Shown: positions 24,409 through 32,840 of the stretch, one piece after another | Position numbering within the stretch: the stretch's first letter is position 1 | Layout of the letters: every line of letters starts with the position of its first letter | Assembly: GCA_024229195.1 (NCBI GenBank) | Contig: JAAESS010000005.1 | Span: 1 to 41,043, forward strand | Length of the DNA: 41,043 nt | Origin: Flavobacteriales bacterium | Lineage (GTDB): Bacteria; Bacteroidota; Bacteroidia; Flavobacteriales; Flavobacteriaceae | Direction of reading: 5' to 3' | The notes under the pieces: generated by a model | What the model saw: the letters and a program-made list of their open reading frames with translations, nothing else | Told to the model about the DNA's origin: nothing | Database searches by the model: none | Translations under genes and position numbers: made by a program

Positions 24409-27018
24409 TTACTTTTTAGTAAGCATCCTTTTGATTTCATTTAGTTTCATAAGGGCATCAATAGGAGTCAAATTATCAATATTTGTACCGAGGATCTCCT
24501 CTTTGATTTCTTCCAGTAAAGGATCATCTAGGTTGATAAAGCTGAGCTGAACTTCTTGTTGAGAAGCAGCTTTCATTTTTGCCTGAATATCTTCGGAGGC
24601 ATGACTTTTCTCCAGTCTTGACATCATCTTATTTGCTCTGTGAAGCACAGGGCTCGGCATACCGGCAAGTTTGGCTACATGTATTCCAAAACTGTGCTTG
24701 CTTCCGCCCGGAACGAGTTTTCTGATAAAGATGACCTTATCTTTAAGCTCCTTTACTGATACGTTGAAATTTTTAATCCTTTCGAATGTTTCGCTCATAT
24801 CATTGAGCTCATGGTAATGTGTGGCAAAAAGAGTTTTCGCCTTGGTGGGATGTTCATGTAAATATTCTGCAATGGCCCAGGCGATCGAAATACCGTCATA
24901 AGTGGATGTACCGCGACCAATTTCATCCAGTAAAATGAGGCTGCGCTCAGATAAATTATTGAGGATGTTAGCCGTTTCATTCATTTCGACCATAAAAGTT
25001 GATTCCCCCATAGAAATATTATCACTGGCGCCCACTCTTGTAAAGATCTTATCGACAAGACCCAGTCTTGCATTTTGAGCCGGAACATAAGAGCCAATTT
25101 GTGCCAATAATACGATAAGGGCAGTTTGTCTTAAAATAGCAGATTTACCACTCATATTTGGCCCGGTAATCATGATGATCTGCTGTTGATCCCGATTTAG
25201 AACAACGTCATTAGCGACGTACTGTTCTCCTACAGGTAGCTGATTTTCGATAACAGGATGCCTTCCGTTATTGATTTCAATAAGGGTCGAATCATCGATA
25301 ACTGGCCTTACATAATTATGAACTATGGCGGTTTTTGCGAAGGATCCCAAACAGTCAAATTGCGCAATGATTTTTGCAGTTTTTTGAATCTTTTGGATAT
25401 ATGGAAGAATACTTTCAAGCAGCTCCTGGTATAAGCGAAGCTCAATGGCCGCAATCTTTTCCTGGGCACCAAGTATTTTCGATTCATACTCTTTAAGTTC
25501 CTCAGTGATATATCGTTCCGCTGAAACCAGCGTTTGCTTTCTGACCCAATCTTCAGGAACTTTATCCTTATGGGTATTTCTTACCTCAATATAATAGCCG
25601 AATACATTGTTAAAGGCAATTTTTAAACTCGAAATCTGTGTCCTTTCAATCTCGCGTTTCACAATATGATCGAGGTATTCTTTACCGGAATTCGAAATAG
25701 ACCTTAAGTCATCTAATTCGTCGCTAATCCCTAATTTAATAGCATTTCCTTTACTTATTTGTACAGGAGCATTTTCTTCTAAAGTCTCGTTGATTTTTTT
25801 GATCAGATCCTCATTTGGATCTATTTCGTTTGCAATTGACATCAAGGCTTCATGTTCGCTTTCCAATGCTTTATCCTTGATAGGGATGATGGATTCAAGG
25901 GAGTTTTTTAACAAGACAACTTCACGTGGATTGATTTTTCCGGTTGCCACTTTTGAAATAAGTCTTTCAAGGTCACTGATCTGATTGATCTGATGATTTT
26001 GAAATTCGAGATAAGCGTCATTTTGGATTAGAAATCTGACAATTTCATGACGGTTATTGATGGCCGTTGCATTTTTAAGGGGCAGGGCCAACCATCTTTT
26101 AAGCATCCTGCCTCCCATTGGAGAAATCGTTTCGTCGATGATATCCAGCAGCGTCACCGCTCCTTGTGTATTGCCCTGATAGAGCTCAAGATTTCGAATG
26201 GTAAATCGATCCATCCACACATAATCATCTTCGATGAGTCTTTGGATATTCGATATATGTTCGAGTTTGTGATGTTGTGTTTCTGACAGGTAATGAAGGA
26301 TAACACCTGAGGCTATAACCCCTTCATGTAGATCATCGATTCCATATCCCTTTAGGGAACGAACCTTAAAATGACTCCTTAGAATTTCATTAGAAGCATC
26401 TTGTTTAAAGATCCAGTCGTCGAGAAAAAATGAATAAAACTCCTTACCAAAATGCGAATGAAACTTAAGCTTATGATCTTTTTGAACCAAAACTTCACTC
26501 GGATTGAAATTTTGCAATAGCTTGTCGATATATTCGTGGTTGCCCTGTGATGTAATGAATTCTCCTGTGGAGACATCCAGAAATGAAATTCCTATAATTT
26601 TTTTTCCAAAATGAACTGCGGCTAAAAAATTATTGGTTTTAGATTGTAATACTTCATCGTTTAGAGCCACTCCGGGAGTCACAAGTTCTGTTACCCCTCG
26701 CTTCACGATTTTTTTTGTCATTTTAGGATCTTCCAGTTGGTCGCAAATTGCGACTCGAAGTCCTGCTTTTACTAATTTGGGCAGATAGGTGTTTAGAGAA
26801 TGGTGCGGGAATCCAGCCAAAGCTGTTTCACTTTCAGATCCTGCCCCTCTTTTTGTAAGAATGATCCCTAAAATTTTTGCAGCGATCTTGGCATCTTCTC
26901 CAAAGGTCTCGTAAAAATCTCCGACTCGAAAAAGCAGCAAGGCATCAGGGTACTTTATTTTGATGTTGTTATACTGCAACATCAAAGGAGTCACTTTTTT
27001 CGCTTTAGCTTTAGTCAA
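24409..27018 (-). CDS. mutS: DNA mismatch repair protein MutS
   Basis: MutS recognises base mismatches and recruits MutL. It is 869 residues, normal for MutS1. The mismatch-binding LFRVGDFYETFGEDA (about 29-43) carries the Phe-x-Glu of domain I. The ATPase has Walker A GPNMSGKSA (about 615-625), a signature loop with GASDNISMGESTF and Walker B LLDEIGRGTSTYDG (about 695). The C-terminal HtH region ends with KLNEIKRMLTKK. The start is a TTG codon: a stop lies two codons upstream, and the next ATG (codon 13) would remove conserved TKAKAKKVTPL residues. The divergence distance to cysH is 184 bases. Confidence 0.97.
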   Translation of the reverse strand: MTKAKAKKVTPLMLQYNNIKIKYPDALLLFRVGDFYETFGEDAKIAAKILGIILTKRGAGSESETALAGFPHHSLNTYLPKLVKAGLRVAICDQLEDPKMTKKIVKRGVTELVTPGVALNDEVLQSKTNNFLAAVHFGKKIIGISFLDVSTGEFITSQGNHEYIDKLLQNFNPSEVLVQKDHKLKFHSHFGKEFYSFFLDDWIFKQDASNEILRSHFKVRSLKGYGIDDLHEGVIASGVILHYLSETQHHKLEHISNIQRLIEDDYVWMDRFTIRNLELYQGNTQGAVTLLDIIDETISPMGGRMLKRWLALPLKNATAINNRHEIVRFLIQNDAYLEFQNHQINQISDLERLISKVATGKINPREVVLLKNSLESIIPIKDKALESEHEALMSIANEIDPNEDLIKKINETLEENAPVQISKGNAIKLGISDELDDLRSISNSGKEYLDHIVKREIERTQISSLKIAFNNVFGYYIEVRNTHKDKVPEDWVRKQTLVSAERYITEELKEYESKILGAQEKIAAIELRLYQELLESILPYIQKIQKTAKIIAQFDCLGSFAKTAIVHNYVRPVIDDSTLIEINNGRHPVIENQLPVGEQYVANDVVLNRDQQQIIMITGPNMSGKSAILRQTALIVLLAQIGSYVPAQNARLGLVDKIFTRVGASDNISMGESTFMVEMNETANILNNLSERSLILLDEIGRGTSTYDGISIAWAIAEYLHEHPTKAKTLFATHYHELNDMSETFERIKNFNVSVKELKDKVIFIRKLVPGGSKHSFGIHVAKLAGMPSPVLHRANKMMSRLEKSHASEDIQAKMKAASQQEVQLSFINLDDPLLEEIKEEILGTNIDNLTPIDALMKLNEIKRMLTKK

Positions 27019-27202
27019 TTTTCAGGATTTTTTTATTTAGCTGACAGGATCTTATCGATACAAGTGTCAGGCAAACAAAGATATAATTTTAAGTAGAATA
27101 TGGAAATGTGAGCCTGTCTAAATAATACGCATAAAACGTACTTTTAAACTTTCAATAATATCTTTTACTTTTTGGTCTTGTCAGAGCGTTGATCTATTCA
27201 AT

Positions 27203-27880
27203 TTAGAGATGTAATCCACATTCGGTTTTTGGAGAATTGTTCCATCTGCCATGACGATCTTCACCTGGCATGGTGCAATGAAAGCATCCAATTGAAGAGT
27301 ATCCCTTTGATTTAAGTGGATGAAAAGGTAAATGATGGTCAAGAATAAATTGGTCCCTTTGCGCGTAATCAATATCCAAAAGGGGATAAAATTTTAGGAT
27401 TTGCTCTTTTTCTTCAAAAATATTCAAGCTACCTCTGTGATCACTTTGCCATTTCATTAATCCTGAAACCCATATTTTATAATCTTTTTTAATATGATCG
27501 AGAGGTTTGACTTTATTGATATGACAGCATCGGTTTGGACTATTTTTCCAAAGTTGCTTATCTTTTGTAAACTGATATTCAGCCGGATCTGCCTGTATAC
27601 TGAGGACCTTAAGATCATATAGTTTGGTCAGATATTCTTTGTAAACCAGCGTTTCTTTAAAATGATAACCTGTATCAATAAAATAGATAATCTGATCTTT
27701 GTTAATATCTGAAAATACTTTTAATAAAAATGCAGAAGTGGCCGCAAAAGCAGAGGTGATCATGATATCTTTTTCATCAAAATCTTTATACAATTGTTCT
27801 ACTCTCTGATAAACATCCAGAGGATCGTATATCTGATTAAGTTTTGCTAAATCAGTAATTTTCAAGCTGTCAATCATCAT
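27203..27880 (-). CDS. cysH: Phosphoadenylyl/adenylyl-sulfate reductase family protein (CysH-like)
   Basis: This is a 225-residue PAPS/APS reductase. The four Fe-S-coordinating cysteines of the APS-reductase type are present: Cys118-Cys119 (NRCCHI) and Cys199/Cys202 (IGCFHC). The catalytic C-terminal motif is TECGLH with Cys221. This predicts thioredoxin-dependent reduction of adenylyl sulfate to sulfite. The substrate segment, normally RR-x-QS-x-TR, reads KWQSDHRGS here, a mild divergence. No other sulfate-assimilation genes (cysD, cysN, sulfite reductase) are visible in this window. A -7-like TATTTTTG lies upstream (minus strand 27908-27901). Confidence 0.9.
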   Translation of the reverse strand: MMIDSLKITDLAKLNQIYDPLDVYQRVEQLYKDFDEKDIMITSAFAATSAFLLKVFSDINKDQIIYFIDTGYHFKETLVYKEYLTKLYDLKVLSIQADPAEYQFTKDKQLWKNSPNRCCHINKVKPLDHIKKDYKIWVSGLMKWQSDHRGSLNIFEEKEQILKFYPLLDIDYAQRDQFILDHHLPFHPLKSKGYSSIGCFHCTMPGEDRHGRWNNSPKTECGLHL

Positions 27881-28081
27881 ATGATTTTAAAAACAAAGCG
27901 CAAAAATACTAATATATTTGAGCTTTTAAAGGAATAGGATGTTAAAAATCTATAAACCCTAGCGGAGTTGTATGATAAATGTCATGTTTTGCGAAATTTA
28001 GAATAATTTTAAATAAAAAATCCTCCAAACAGTTTAAGGTAATATGGATTTTATAATTTCGCAATTCGAAAAGCCAAGATC

Positions 28082-28615
28082 ATGCGGAAATTAAAGAACA
28101 GTGAGTTAAACAGGCTCAATGTAGAAGAGTTTAAGCAATCTGAGAAAATTCCTTTGATTGTTGTATTAGATAATATAAGAAGTCTCAATAATATTGGTTC
28201 AGTTTTTAGAACTTCCGATGCTTTTTTGATTGAAAAAATATATTTGTGCGGTATTACGGCCCAACCTCCCCACAAGGAAATTCACAAAACGGCCCTCGGA
28301 GCAACTGAGGCGGTAGACTGGGCCTACGCTCAAAATACTGAGGAGCTCGTGCGACAACTAAAAAGTGAGCATGTTCAAATTCTTTCTATTGAACAGGCAG
28401 AAAACAGTACCCCTTTGCAATCTTTTAGTCCTGTTGAAGATATTAAATACGCAGTGATCTTTGGGAATGAGGTAAAAGGGGTGTCTCAAGAGGTTGTCAA
28501 TCAATCAGACCATTGTATCGAAATCCCTCAATTTGGGACCAAACACTCCCTGAATATTGCTGTTAGCTGCGGGATAGTTTTATGGGATATTTTTTCTAAA
28601 ATGAAACTTAAATAG
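28082..28615 (+). CDS. TrmH-family (SpoU) RNA methyltransferase
   Basis: This is a 177-residue SPOUT methyltransferase that 2'-O-methylates tRNA or rRNA using SAM. The three SpoU motifs are visible: LDNIRSLNNIGSVFRTSD (about 30-47), VIFGNEVKGVS (about 122-132) and IPQFGTKHSLNIAVSCGIVLWD (about 150-170). The length equals a bare catalytic domain, without the N-terminal RNA-binding extension of TrmH or RlmB. The target nucleotide is unknown. It is divergent from cysH, with about 200 bases between them. Confidence 0.9.
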   Translation: MRKLKNSELNRLNVEEFKQSEKIPLIVVLDNIRSLNNIGSVFRTSDAFLIEKIYLCGITAQPPHKEIHKTALGATEAVDWAYAQNTEELVRQLKSEHVQILSIEQAENSTPLQSFSPVEDIKYAVIFGNEVKGVSQEVVNQSDHCIEIPQFGTKHSLNIAVSCGIVLWDIFSKMKLK

Positions 28616-28636
28616 GAGCAGAAAAAATATTTTTTG

Positions 28637-28669
28637 AATTTGTTAGAACATATTTGTTCAAATTTTCTT
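28637..28669 (+). terminator. Weak intrinsic terminator after TrmH-family gene
   Basis: AATTT ... AAATT enclose GAACA-TATT-TGTTC, with a four-base bulge on the 5' side, followed by TTTTCTT. The stem is AT-rich and interrupted, so the call is weak. It lies 22 bases after the TrmH-family stop. Confidence 0.3.
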
Positions 28670-28788
28670 GTTGAAGACCATAGGCAATTCAATCTGTTGA
28701 ACCCAAATTTTGATATTTTTTTAACAGCTTTCATTTTAAAGTTTCCTATTTTCGCTTATTCAAGAATCATATAGGATAGCCAGCAAAC

Positions 28789-29217
28789 ATGACGGATAAA
28801 AAACAGCGAAGGTATGACCAGGCTTATTTGAAAATGGCATTGGAATGGTCAAAACTTTCGCACTGTAAAAGGAAACAGGTAGGAGCCTTGATCGTAAAGG
28901 ATAAAATGATCATCTCTGACGGATATAATGGAACACCAACAGGATTTGATAATTGCTGTGAAGATGACGAAGGAAATACAAAATGGCATGTATTGCATGC
29001 AGAAGCTAATGCCATTCTAAAAGTTGCCTCATCTACCCAAGCTTGCCAGGGAGCAACACTTTACATTACATTATCACCATGCAAAGAATGCAGTAAACTG
29101 ATTCATCAATCTGGTATCCGAAGAATGGTATATGCCAATGCATACAAGGATGATTCCGGAATCGAATTTTTAAGAAAAGCCAATATTGAAATTTTATATT
29201 TGCCCATAAATGAATAG
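28789..29217 (+). CDS. Deoxycytidylate (dCMP) deaminase family protein
   Basis: This is a 142-residue zinc-dependent deaminase that would convert dCMP to dUMP for thymidylate synthesis. The catalytic HAEANAI (His70, Glu72) and PCKECSKLI (Cys98, Cys101) zinc ligands are intact. N-terminal CKRKQVGALIVKD and DNCCEDDEG match the ComEB/dCMP-deaminase branch rather than cytidine deaminase. Its last 8 bases overlap the S41 protease gene, indicating a shared transcript, a common but functionally unexplained pairing. Confidence 0.92.
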   Translation: MTDKKQRRYDQAYLKMALEWSKLSHCKRKQVGALIVKDKMIISDGYNGTPTGFDNCCEDDEGNTKWHVLHAEANAILKVASSTQACQGATLYITLSPCKECSKLIHQSGIRRMVYANAYKDDSGIEFLRKANIEILYLPINE

Positions 29218-30802
29218 AAAAACAAGAATATTTCTTCCATTGATCATTGCGGTTTCTATCGCATTGGGTATATTTTTTGGTACTTCACTGAATTATCAAA
29301 AGAAAACGATCACCTTTTTTGGGGGTACTCCACAAGAGAGGAAAATAAAAAGACTGATTGATTATATCCAATACGAATATGTTGATGAGGTTGATACGGA
29401 TAGTTTATTGGACGGCACAATTAAAAACATGCTTGATAAACTAGATCCTCATTCAGTTTATATCACAGCAAATGAATTGGAAGGTGTTTCAGAAACCATG
29501 AATGGGAAATTTGTGGGTATTGGTATTCAATTTAGAATGTATAGGGATTCACTCACAGTGATCAAAGTACTTGATAATGGACCGAGTAAAAAGGCGGGTA
29601 TTAAGGCTGGTGACCGAATTTTAGTGGCTGATAATGATACGCTTTATGGAAAATCAATAGGAAGCGACTATATCCTCAAAACGCTCAAAGGGAAACCCAA
29701 TACCTCAGTTGACCTTTTGGTTTATAGAAAATCGGAGCAAAAAGAATTGCCCTTTACAATCGATAGAGGAGAAGTTCCTATTAGCAGCTTGGATGCCTAT
29801 TATATGCTTAATGATGAATTGGGCTATATCAAGATCAATAAATTTGCTGCTACTACCTATGATGAATTCAAAGGAGCCATGGATGAACTCCTCGAAAGTG
29901 GCATGCAGAAACTAGTACTTGATCTTAGACATAATCCAGGAGGTTATTTGCAGGTAGCTACAAAAATTATAGATGAATTTCTGGAAGATGGGAAACTCAT
30001 TGTATTTACCAAAAATAAGAAAGAACGAATAGACGAAACCTATGCAACCAGCAGAGGAGATTTTGAAGATGGCCATGTTTTCGTATTGATAAATGGCGCA
30101 TCTGCTTCGGCAAGTGAGATCGTTGCCGGTGCGTTGCAGGATAATGATAAAGGAACTATTGTTGGAAGAAGATCATTTGGAAAAGGTCTCGTTCAACAAG
30201 AAATGCAGCTTGGTGACGGTTCGGCTGTGAGGTTAACCGTATCGAGATATTACACTCCTACCGGAAGATCTATCCAAAAACCCTATGAAAATAAACGTAA
30301 CGGAGAATACTTTAATGATTTCCAAGAGCGATATCACGGTGGTGAATTGATGAATGTAGACAGTATCAAAGTAAATGACTCTCTTAAATTCGAAACTCCT
30401 AAAGGTAAAATTGTTTACGGAGGTGGTGGAATTATGCCGGATGTATTCGTTGCAATTGATACCACTATGCTCTTCCCTGATTTTCATTACCAAAAATCAC
30501 GACAATTCGTCTTTCAATACTTCGATGAACATATCAATGAGTTCGATGGATGGAGTTTTGATAAATTTATGACAGACTTTGATTTGGATAGCCATATTTT
30601 TGATGAATATATGTCCGAAGTCCCAAGCGAATTCCAATATTTAACGACAGAAGAAAAGCAAAACTTTAGGTTATTTTTAAAAGCATTATTTGCACAGCAG
30701 GCCTTTGACACGAATGCCTATTATCAGATTGTTAATCAACAGGATATGATGCTCGATAAAGTGATAGAGTTGAATAATGAAGGGTATCCTCTCCAGCCAT
30801 AA
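29210..30802 (+). CDS. S41 family C-terminal-processing peptidase
   Basis: This is a 530-residue CtpA/Prc-like serine protease. An uncleaved or cleavable N-terminal membrane segment (about 7-25) directs it to the periplasm. A PDZ domain (about 90-165, FVGIGIQF, SKKAGIKAGDRIL) precedes the catalytic domain. The Ser/Lys dyad is predicted as Ser300 in GASASASE and Lys325 in RRSFGKG, with the standard 25-residue spacing. Such proteases cleave the C-termini of envelope proteins. It overlaps the dCMP deaminase stop by 8 bases and converges with the FAD oxidoreductase gene (10-base gap). Confidence 0.94.
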   Translation: MNRKTRIFLPLIIAVSIALGIFFGTSLNYQKKTITFFGGTPQERKIKRLIDYIQYEYVDEVDTDSLLDGTIKNMLDKLDPHSVYITANELEGVSETMNGKFVGIGIQFRMYRDSLTVIKVLDNGPSKKAGIKAGDRILVADNDTLYGKSIGSDYILKTLKGKPNTSVDLLVYRKSEQKELPFTIDRGEVPISSLDAYYMLNDELGYIKINKFAATTYDEFKGAMDELLESGMQKLVLDLRHNPGGYLQVATKIIDEFLEDGKLIVFTKNKKERIDETYATSRGDFEDGHVFVLINGASASASEIVAGALQDNDKGTIVGRRSFGKGLVQQEMQLGDGSAVRLTVSRYYTPTGRSIQKPYENKRNGEYFNDFQERYHGGELMNVDSIKVNDSLKFETPKGKIVYGGGGIMPDVFVAIDTTMLFPDFHYQKSRQFVFQYFDEHINEFDGWSFDKFMTDFDLDSHIFDEYMSEVPSEFQYLTTEEKQNFRLFLKALFAQQAFDTNAYYQIVNQQDMMLDKVIELNNEGYPLQP

Positions 30803-30812
30803 TTAGATCACC

Positions 30813-31427
30813 TTAATCCTTTGGCTCGGAATCATGAACCATAGCCGTTTGACCACCATTCCAAAGTGTCAGGATGTCTGTGGCAACATGAGCTCCACTT
30901 CCTGCAGCAGTGGCGAACTGACTTCTCCAACCTGCTAAAACGCCTGAAACATATAAATTTTCTGAAACTTTGTGGTTCGTGTTTTTTAACTGAATACGTT
31001 GTTTACGAGCAGGCAGGTTTTTATGAGGTTCAATATATTGTTCCAAGCCTTTAATATTGAATAAATTGGAGGGCCCTACAGCGACTACCACAATTCGACT
31101 GCAAAAGCTACTTTTATTCGTCATGATTTCGAACCCTCCATCTATGGGTTGAACCGAAGTCACCTTTTCATTGGCAATCTGATGTACATGCGGATAGGTT
31201 TCAGTCAGTTGTTTTCTCCCATTTTCAAGTAATTCTTTACCTGTGGTCCCAGGGGCGATACCTAATACATTATTGAATAAGGCTCCGTTCAGGGCAGAAG
31301 ATTTCTGGTGCATAAGGATGCCTATTTTTTTATCTATTGCGAAAGGCTTCTTTTTTGCTGAACCTAAAACCAGTGCTGCAGACATTCCTGCAACTCCTCC
31401 GCCAATAATCAGTACATCAAAATCCAT
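30813..31427 (-). CDS. Short FAD-dependent oxidoreductase (thioredoxin-reductase-like)
   Basis: This is a 204-residue flavoprotein. The dinucleotide-binding motif IIGGGVAGMSAALVLG is at 6-21, and a second FAD-contact region reads NLYVSGVLAGWRSQFATAAGSGAHVATDIL near the end. It aligns in pattern with thioredoxin reductases but lacks the inserted NAD(P)-binding domain and the CxxC redox pair, so it is not a normal TrxR. The frame is intact, so it looks like a reduced family member rather than a broken gene. Substrate and electron donor are unknown. It starts 6 bases after the marC stop and is probably co-transcribed with it. Confidence 0.82.
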   Translation of the reverse strand: MDFDVLIIGGGVAGMSAALVLGSAKKKPFAIDKKIGILMHQKSSALNGALFNNVLGIAPGTTGKELLENGRKQLTETYPHVHQIANEKVTSVQPIDGGFEIMTNKSSFCSRIVVVAVGPSNLFNIKGLEQYIEPHKNLPARKQRIQLKNTNHKVSENLYVSGVLAGWRSQFATAAGSGAHVATDILTLWNGGQTAMVHDSEPKD

Positions 31428-31433
31428 CTTCTG

Positions 31434-32009
31434 TTAATTAATTAGTCCTTGAATGTTAGAGGCAAATAGCTTGACAGCGATAGCCAGTAGAATTACACCA
31501 AATATTTTTCTAACTACATTGATACCACCTTCACCAATGAGTCTTTCGATCTTTGCGGATGATTTTAAAACGATATAGACAAATATAATGTTGATGACAA
31601 TAGCTATAATGATATTGACTGTATGAAATTCAGCTTTTAGCGATAATATGGTAGTCATCGTACCTGCACCTGCAATCAATGGAAACGCAAGAGGGACTAC
31701 ACTAGCTGTTTTAGGTGATTCTTCTTTATATAATTGTATTCCAAGGATCATTTCAATTGCCAGAAAGAAAATTACAAACGAACCTGCTACTGCAAATGAA
31801 TAGACATCTATACCAATCAGGTTCAATATCTGTACCCCGACAAATAAAAACAAAATCATGATCAGCATGGCAACTATGGATGCCTTTTCTGATTGAATAT
31901 GACCGACTTTCTGTCTCAGGTCGATAATAATTGGAATACTTCCAACAATATCGATCACAGCAAACAATACCATTGTTGCCGTTACAATTTCTTTAAAATT
32001 AAGTTCCAT
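31434..32009 (-). CDS. MarC family integral membrane protein
   Basis: This 191-residue protein is mostly hydrophobic, with about six membrane segments. The MarC features are the opening ATMVLFAVIDIVGSIPIIIDL and the central VVPLAFPLIAGAGTMTTIL. The family was once linked to multiple antibiotic resistance, but its role is undetermined. A -7 element (TAACTTTG, minus strand 32039-32032) lies 22 bases upstream of the ATG. It probably heads a two-gene operon with the short FAD oxidoreductase. Confidence 0.9.
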   Translation of the reverse strand: MELNFKEIVTATMVLFAVIDIVGSIPIIIDLRQKVGHIQSEKASIVAMLIMILFLFVGVQILNLIGIDVYSFAVAGSFVIFFLAIEMILGIQLYKEESPKTASVVPLAFPLIAGAGTMTTILSLKAEFHTVNIIIAIVINIIFVYIVLKSSAKIERLIGEGGINVVRKIFGVILLAIAVKLFASNIQGLIN

Positions 32010-32031
32010 TGTATTAGTTTAATAATCTGCG

Positions 32032-32039
32032 CAAAGTTA
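32032..32039 (-). promoter_or_regulatory. -7 promoter element for marC-like gene
   Basis: The minus-strand sequence TAACTTTG followed by C is an exact TAnnTTTG match, 22 bases before the MarC start codon. No good -33 box is evident. Confidence 0.4.
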
Positions 32040-32140
32040 TAGAAATAGATTTAATACATTGATAGAAATATTATGGTCGTATATGAAGGTTTGATCTATG
32101 TAAATGTGAGCGGAAAAACTTGACAAAACAGTTGAGATTA

Positions 32141-32171
32141 TTGATCTATTGTTAAAAAGAATGTATTTTTG
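32141..32171 (+). promoter_or_regulatory. Promoter (TTG-N20-TATTTTTG) for DUF3109 gene
   Basis: TTG at 32141-32143 and TATTTTTG at 32164-32171 are spaced by 20 bases, close to the Bacteroidota optimum. The -7 element ends 20 bases before the ATG at 32192. Confidence 0.6.
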
Positions 32172-32191
32172 CCCTTCATAATTTAAGGATC

Positions 32192-32773
32192 ATGTTTCAA
32201 CTTGATAAAACCATTGTTTCCGAAGAAATTCTTGAAAAGGAATTTGTTTGTAATCTGAATGCATGTAAAGGAGCTTGCTGTGTTGACGGTGATGCGGGGG
32301 CACCACTTGAACAAGAGGAACTGGTCATATTAGAAGAAATACTCCCGGTACTTAAGGGTTATTTGAGACCAGAAGGGCTTCAAGCCATCGAAGCACAAGG
32401 GCTTTATACGACCAACGAGCAAGGGGAACATGAGACAACTTTGGTCAAAGGAGAGGATTGTGCCTATGTGATCTACGATGAAAAAAATGTTGCTATGTGC
32501 GGAATTGAAGAGGCATATAATCAAGGAGAGATATCATTTAAAAAACCTATTTCCTGTCATTTATATCCTGTAAGAATTAAACAGTACAGTGAGTTTGCTG
32601 CCGTTAATTATGATAAATGGGAAATATGTGATGACGCTTGTAGTCTTGGAAGCGAACTTGGAGTTCCAGTTTACAAATTTGTCAAACAGGCACTTATTCG
32701 AAAATTTGGTGAGGATTGGTACTTTGAACTAGAAAAAGTCGCTGATCAAAGAAACAATTCCAATCTTAGCTAG
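32192..32773 (+). CDS. DUF3109 family cysteine-rich protein
   Basis: This is a 193-residue soluble protein with a characteristic cysteine cluster: FVCNLNACKGACCVDGDAGAP near residue 20, then GEDCAYVIYD, AMCGIEEA and ISCHLYPVRI. The order resembles YkgJ-type metal-binding domains and fits DUF3109, which is frequent in Bacteroidota. A zinc- or Fe-S-binding role is likely, but no reaction is known. It has its own promoter. The CHAT-domain gene follows after 67 bases on the same strand, and TTGAAGCTCTTCAA (32774-32787) lies just after its stop. Confidence 0.88.
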   Translation: MFQLDKTIVSEEILEKEFVCNLNACKGACCVDGDAGAPLEQEELVILEEILPVLKGYLRPEGLQAIEAQGLYTTNEQGEHETTLVKGEDCAYVIYDEKNVAMCGIEEAYNQGEISFKKPISCHLYPVRIKQYSEFAAVNYDKWEICDDACSLGSELGVPVYKFVKQALIRKFGEDWYFELEKVADQRNNSNLS

Positions 32774-32840
32774 TTGAAGCTCTTCAATTAGTCAACTTAG
32801 TATATATTTACTATATAATTTAATTCGATATGATTAATTT

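Noticed and set aside
27040-27075. CTGACA...TGTCAG inverted repeat upstream of mutS as a tRNA or structured RNA
   Set aside because: The arms are only 6 bases with an 18-base spacer, and no cloverleaf can be drawn.
32774-32787. TTGAAGCTCTTCAA palindrome after the DUF3109 gene as a terminator
   Set aside because: The loop would be too tight and no T-run follows, so it is not a credible intrinsic terminator; it could at most be an operator for the CHAT gene.
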